Shown: positions 43,494 to 47,415 of the stretch, in pieces | Position numbering within the stretch: position 1 is the stretch's first letter | Layout: the number at the start of each line of letters is the position of its first letter | NCBI GenBank assembly: GCA_001735895.1 | Contig: DS021200.1 | Location: forward strand, 473,324-520,738 | Direction of reading: 5' to 3' | DNA from: Olavius algarvensis Gamma 3 endosymbiont | GTDB taxonomy: Bacteria > Pseudomonadota > Gammaproteobacteria > GCA-001735895 | Length of the DNA: 47,415 bases | Program-made: the position numbers and the translations under genes | Notes under the pieces: model-generated | Told to the model about the DNA's origin: nothing | What the model saw: the letters and a program-made list of their open reading frames with translations, nothing else | Database searches by the model: none

Positions 43494-43676
43494 ATGAGTA
43501 TCCGCACGACCTGCATCGGCGCTTATCCGAAACCCGACTATATCGAGATCGGCAATTTCGCCGAAACCGAAAAGCAGGGCCAGGGCGAGACCCGCGTTTT
43601 CACCTACACCCACGACGGCGCCGACCGGGCGGCGGAGGAATTGCTGGTCGCCGCCCGAGCGATTGATTACGCCTGA
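43494..43676 (+). pseudogene. Truncated MetE/UROD-like methyltransferase N-terminus
   Basis: A 60-residue frame beginning MSIRTTCIGAYPKPDYI with FAETEKQG and FTYTHDGADRAAEELLVAA. This matches the N-terminus of cobalamin-independent methionine-synthase-like proteins, which are over 300 residues long. After VAARAIDYA the frame stops and no continuation follows, since a hydrolase gene begins within 45 bases. It is a leftover fragment, though a small functional protein cannot be excluded. Confidence 0.55.
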
Positions 43677-43717
43677 TAACTATCGTATAAATGTGCCTGG
43701 ACATCCGGGGGGCTGGT

Positions 43718-44713
43718 ATGGCGATTGATCTGAGTAATAAAAAAATAATTATGATTCATGGCCTGGGTTCGAAGCCGCCACGGGACGTGACCCACGCGCT
43801 GTGGTGTAAAGCCCTGATCGAGAACATCCGCGTCGGCCATCGCGGGCTGGCGCAGCGCCTCGACGCCAATCCGCAACTGTTCGAGTCCGCCTACTGGGCC
43901 GATGCCGTACCGCACCATATTCCCGACGACGCCGGCTACTGCCGCAAACTGGCGATCCAGGTCGACAAGGTGATCGACGAGCGGCGTGCGGCCAGGGACG
44001 GATTTCACGTCGGCATGGGCGAAAAACTCGGCAGCTTCTTCAAGGATCGCGGCCTCGATGTGGTGAAGCTACTGGCCGGCGCGCTTACCGTCAAGGACGA
44101 CGTTATGACCGGATTGCTGCGCGAAACCGAACTTTACGATCAAGATCAATACATCGCCGACCAATTTCGCGCACCGCTGGAATCAGCCTTGCGCAAGGCC
44201 TGGGATGCGGGACAGGAACCCATCGTCCTGAGCCACAGCATGGGTAGTTTCATCGGTTATGACGTATTGTGGCGCTTCGCCCATCGCAAGACCGCGGGCT
44301 TCAGGCAATACAATAGCCGGCGCGTCAGAATGTTTGTCACCATGGGTTCGCCGCTCGGCGATGCCAGCATTAGAAATCTGCTGTTTGCGACGCACCACCA
44401 GGATCACAGCCGGCGCCAGTTCCCGACCAATATCGAGCGCTGGCACAACTACGCCTGCCTCGGCGACGTGGTTTCGCATCAAAAAAACTTTGACGAAACC
44501 TTTTACCGGCCGATGCGTAAGCTAAAGCTGTTCCCGGCCAATAAAAAGTTCCGCAGCATCGATTACGCCGCTTTGCACAATCCCTTCGAAGTGGTGACCC
44601 ATGCCGGCAACCGCAAAAAGGAAAAGCGCAATCCGCACAAGTCCTATGGCTATCTGGCGCAACCGCGCCCCGGCAGCTGGATCGCGGACTACCTGTTGGA
44701 TCGCCTGCGTTGA
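43718..44713 (+). CDS. Alpha/beta hydrolase-like protein
   Basis: A 331-residue protein from the ATG at 43718 (GGGG before it). It has KIIMIHGLGSKPP at the first strand and oxyanion region, and the nucleophile elbow VLSHSMGSFIGYDVLWRF with GxSxG-type SHSMGS. A lid-like helical insert lies between (about residues 85-150), and C-terminal residues supply candidate Asp/His (GDVVSHQKNF, LHNPFEVVTHAG). It is a lipase/esterase-like cytoplasmic enzyme of unknown substrate. Confidence 0.75.
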   Translation: MAIDLSNKKIIMIHGLGSKPPRDVTHALWCKALIENIRVGHRGLAQRLDANPQLFESAYWADAVPHHIPDDAGYCRKLAIQVDKVIDERRAARDGFHVGMGEKLGSFFKDRGLDVVKLLAGALTVKDDVMTGLLRETELYDQDQYIADQFRAPLESALRKAWDAGQEPIVLSHSMGSFIGYDVLWRFAHRKTAGFRQYNSRRVRMFVTMGSPLGDASIRNLLFATHHQDHSRRQFPTNIERWHNYACLGDVVSHQKNFDETFYRPMRKLKLFPANKKFRSIDYAALHNPFEVVTHAGNRKKEKRNPHKSYGYLAQPRPGSWIADYLLDRLR

Positions 44714-44799
44714 CGGCGCACCGGTACCCTACTCCGCGGTTGCCTATCGCGCGGCAGTCCGACGAGTCGGCACATCTCATTGCCGAATCGAATATCCCG

Positions 44800-46362
44800 T
44801 CAAACGACGTTATGGAAAGTGCAGATTCGATTGCGGCCGCTATGCTTGGCCTGGTAAAGCGCAATGTCGGCCTGCTCGATTAACAGCGTGCTGCTTTTAT
44901 CGAAAATCGGCAACATCACCGCAACGCCGATGCTGACAGTAACAAAGCGCGATATCGAGGACGACACATGCGGGATCTGAGCGTCGATCACCGCATCGAG
45001 ACAATCCTGCGCGATTTTCATGGCGCCGGTCATTTCCGCCTGTGGCAAGAGCGCAACAAATTCCTCGCCGCCATAACGCGCGATCAGGTCACCTGAACGT
45101 TGCATGCAGTTTTCGAGTATCCGCGCCACTTCGACCAGGCATTCATCGCCGCGCAAATGACCGTGCTGATCGTTATATTCCTTGAACTTGTCGACATCGA
45201 TCATCAATAGCGCCACGGACTGCCCGGTGCGCGCACCGCGGCCCCACTCAGCCAGCAGCCGCATATCGAACTCGCGCCGGTTACACACCGAAGTCAATGC
45301 GTCGACGCGTGCTATATTATTGAGTTGCTGCTGCGAACGCCGCGCCTGTAAGTGCATCTTGAGCCGCGCCCGCAACACCCTGGGATGAAATGGCCGGGCG
45401 ATGAAGTCGGCCGCACCGGCTTCAAACGCGGCGACCTCGGCTTCGGTGGTCTTGTCATCGCTGATGAAGATCACCGGCACTGCCGTTTCCAGATCGGAAT
45501 CGGTCGAGTTGCGCCACCAGTCGGTGCAATCGACGCCACCCAATTGCGCGGTATTGACGATGACCAGATCCGGCATGCCGAAATTCACCGCGGAATCCAC
45601 CAAGCGGGCGAAATCCCTGACGACCTCGACCTGTGCATCCTGCATCTGGGTGACGATCATTTGCAGGCTCGAAACATCATCGTCCAGCACCAGTATCCGC
45701 TGCAGCTCTTCCTGATCGCCCATGCCGCGCACCAGGGTATCCGACACCATCGAGCCGGTTTGCAAAAATGCGTCGAGCTCGGGTTCGAGCGGAAACCCGA
45801 CGACGGTCTCGCCAGTGTCGCTGATAACGATGGGCAGATTGCGATCGAATTCCGGGTTGCTGTCCCACTCGTCTTGCCAGGCTTGCCATTCCTCGCGCTG
45901 CAGCGCGGCATCATCGGGCGCCTCGATTTTGAGGTCCCGCAACAGAGTATCCAGGAGTTCAGGATCGGAAATATCAAGCCCTTCGATCCACAGCGAATGG
46001 TAAATTCGGTGGCGTAACTGCCTGCCTTTGATCGGATCGACCCGAGTGACGCTGTTAACCAAAGCCGCGGCGGCGGCCGAATTAGGCCGGAACAGGGGTA
46101 CGTTGATCTGGATCCGCGGTGCGCGGCGGCGCATTTCGGCGACTTCGCTGATAAGCGCACTGAGAATTTCAAAATCGGCCTGATTACTCGAGATTGCAGG
46201 CGCGTGCTGGACCGCACGAAATTCAACCCGATGATCCAGGCCCATCGCGTACAGACGTTGGTTTAACGCGTAGCTGAAAGGACAGTTGAAATCGTCGTAA
46301 ACGATGAAACCCCTGTCACCGTTTTCGTCAAACTGACCCTTTATTTGCGATACATCGCCCAT
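44800..46362 (-). CDS. DsbA-like / receiver / GGDEF fusion (diguanylate cyclase)
   Basis: A 520-residue protein. Residues 1-215 look like a DsbA/HCCA-type thioredoxin fold (FIVYDDFNCPFSYALNQRL; one Cys only). Residues about 220-345 are a receiver domain that lacks the phosphoacceptor Asp (LVIVNTAQ, Asn instead) and Lys (FIARPF, Arg instead), so it should not be phosphorylated. Residues 350-520 are GGDEF: RVDALTSVCNRREFD, the I-site RSGD, and GGEEF. It therefore should make c-di-GMP with product inhibition. The N-terminal domain may sense redox state. Confidence 0.88.
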   Translation of the reverse strand: MGDVSQIKGQFDENGDRGFIVYDDFNCPFSYALNQRLYAMGLDHRVEFRAVQHAPAISSNQADFEILSALISEVAEMRRRAPRIQINVPLFRPNSAAAAALVNSVTRVDPIKGRQLRHRIYHSLWIEGLDISDPELLDTLLRDLKIEAPDDAALQREEWQAWQDEWDSNPEFDRNLPIVISDTGETVVGFPLEPELDAFLQTGSMVSDTLVRGMGDQEELQRILVLDDDVSSLQMIVTQMQDAQVEVVRDFARLVDSAVNFGMPDLVIVNTAQLGGVDCTDWWRNSTDSDLETAVPVIFISDDKTTEAEVAAFEAGAADFIARPFHPRVLRARLKMHLQARRSQQQLNNIARVDALTSVCNRREFDMRLLAEWGRGARTGQSVALLMIDVDKFKEYNDQHGHLRGDECLVEVARILENCMQRSGDLIARYGGEEFVALLPQAEMTGAMKIAQDCLDAVIDAQIPHVSSSISRFVTVSIGVAVMLPIFDKSSTLLIEQADIALYQAKHSGRNRICTFHNVV

Positions 46363-46747
46363 GTCCAGGGCCTCTGGTTTATTAGATTTTAGTTGCTTTT
46401 TTATTATTCGCGAATTCCGGCAAATGGATTATAAGGCATTGCGTGCCGCATTCGAAGCTTTCATTGTGGTTCCGCGCGAAACGACCTAAGTCTGCGATTT
46501 TCACCGCGCTTGATAAAGCCCCGACGAACTGCCGCCCAGCCGGTGAATCGGCCATTGCAGAATACCCAAAAAACACAAGCCTGACATCACAACCTTGACC
46601 CCATATTCTCTCTATCAGTGATAACCGTCACTCGAGAACTCAATGCATAGCGGCCTGATCATGGCGACAGTTCAGTCGGCAGACATTCAAAGTTAAAAGC
46701 TCCTAGCAATCCATTATCCTTGAGTCTATATAGTTAAAAAATCACTT
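46363..46747. other. Gene-poor gap before IS3 end
   Basis: 385 bases without a credible gene. A 64-codon minus frame at 46382-46576 is not protein-like. Confidence 0.5.

Positions 46748-47415
<668 letters not shown>

Overview
The window looks like a chromosomal piece of a denitrifying gammaproteobacterium. It has moderately high GC, LexA with an imuA partner, a cd1-type nitrite reductase (NirS) locus, AttEFGH-like and LysR genes, and IS3/IS4-family elements. No rRNA or tRNA gene was seen. Species cannot be read from the sequence.

Layout. (1) 1-6.5 kb is DNA damage. A leftward lexA / imuA / imuB-like series faces a rightward, translationally overlapping trio: FAN1-type VRR-NUC nuclease, an Fe-S DinG/XPD-like helicase with an N-terminal Cas4-like region, and a macrodomain hydrolase. 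The trio ends in a perfect 44-bp palindromic terminator. (2) 6.5-17.3 kb is housekeeping and accessory: thiamine-binding protein, GAF/HD-GYP protein, an AttEFGH-like ABC exporter with its lipocalin-like partner, an FMN alpha-hydroxyacid dehydrogenase, an acyl-CoA synthetase, and an unusual DUF6602-like protein with 28-residue repeats. (3) 17.3-23.9 kb is the nitrite reductase locus: nirS, a multiheme NirT fused to an ethylbenzene-dehydrogenase-type heme domain, a cupredoxin, nirN, DUF420 and a small membrane protein. (4) 24-31 kb is a patchwork of small genes, including two DUF1127 proteins, of which three are disrupted (LysR, a membrane protein and a PhyH dioxygenase). (5) 31.2-41.2 kb is a respiratory island. 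Leftward genes encode a small membrane subunit, a CuA subunit II, a heme-copper subunit I whose active-site Tyr is replaced by Gln, CyoE, SCO and a cytochrome b / ferredoxin / MvhD-like fusion. Rightward genes encode hemerythrin, a periplasmic protein, a second SCO and a second, very divergent heme-copper-like subunit I. (6) 41.2-47.4 kb holds a 20-bp repeat array split by a decayed IS4 element next to a sirtuin gene, a MetE-like fragment, an alpha/beta hydrolase, a DsbA-REC-GGDEF fusion and the end of an IS3 element.

How the parts fit. NirS makes nitric oxide, and no classical norB/norC is present. The Tyr-less, CuA-linked heme-copper complex at 33.4-37.6 kb is the best candidate for the NO reductase, similar in layout to the norSY-senC genes of ammonia oxidisers. 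Matching Crp/Fnr-type boxes lie in front of nirS, of the heme-copper operon and of the cytochrome b fusion, which ties the loci into one probable NO/low-oxygen regulon.

Several genes between 26.7 and 42.5 kb carry a single disabling change: homopolymer indels, one TGA, one TAG and a 20-bp tandem duplication. Either the stretch is decaying or the assembly has errors there. This cannot be settled from the sequence alone.
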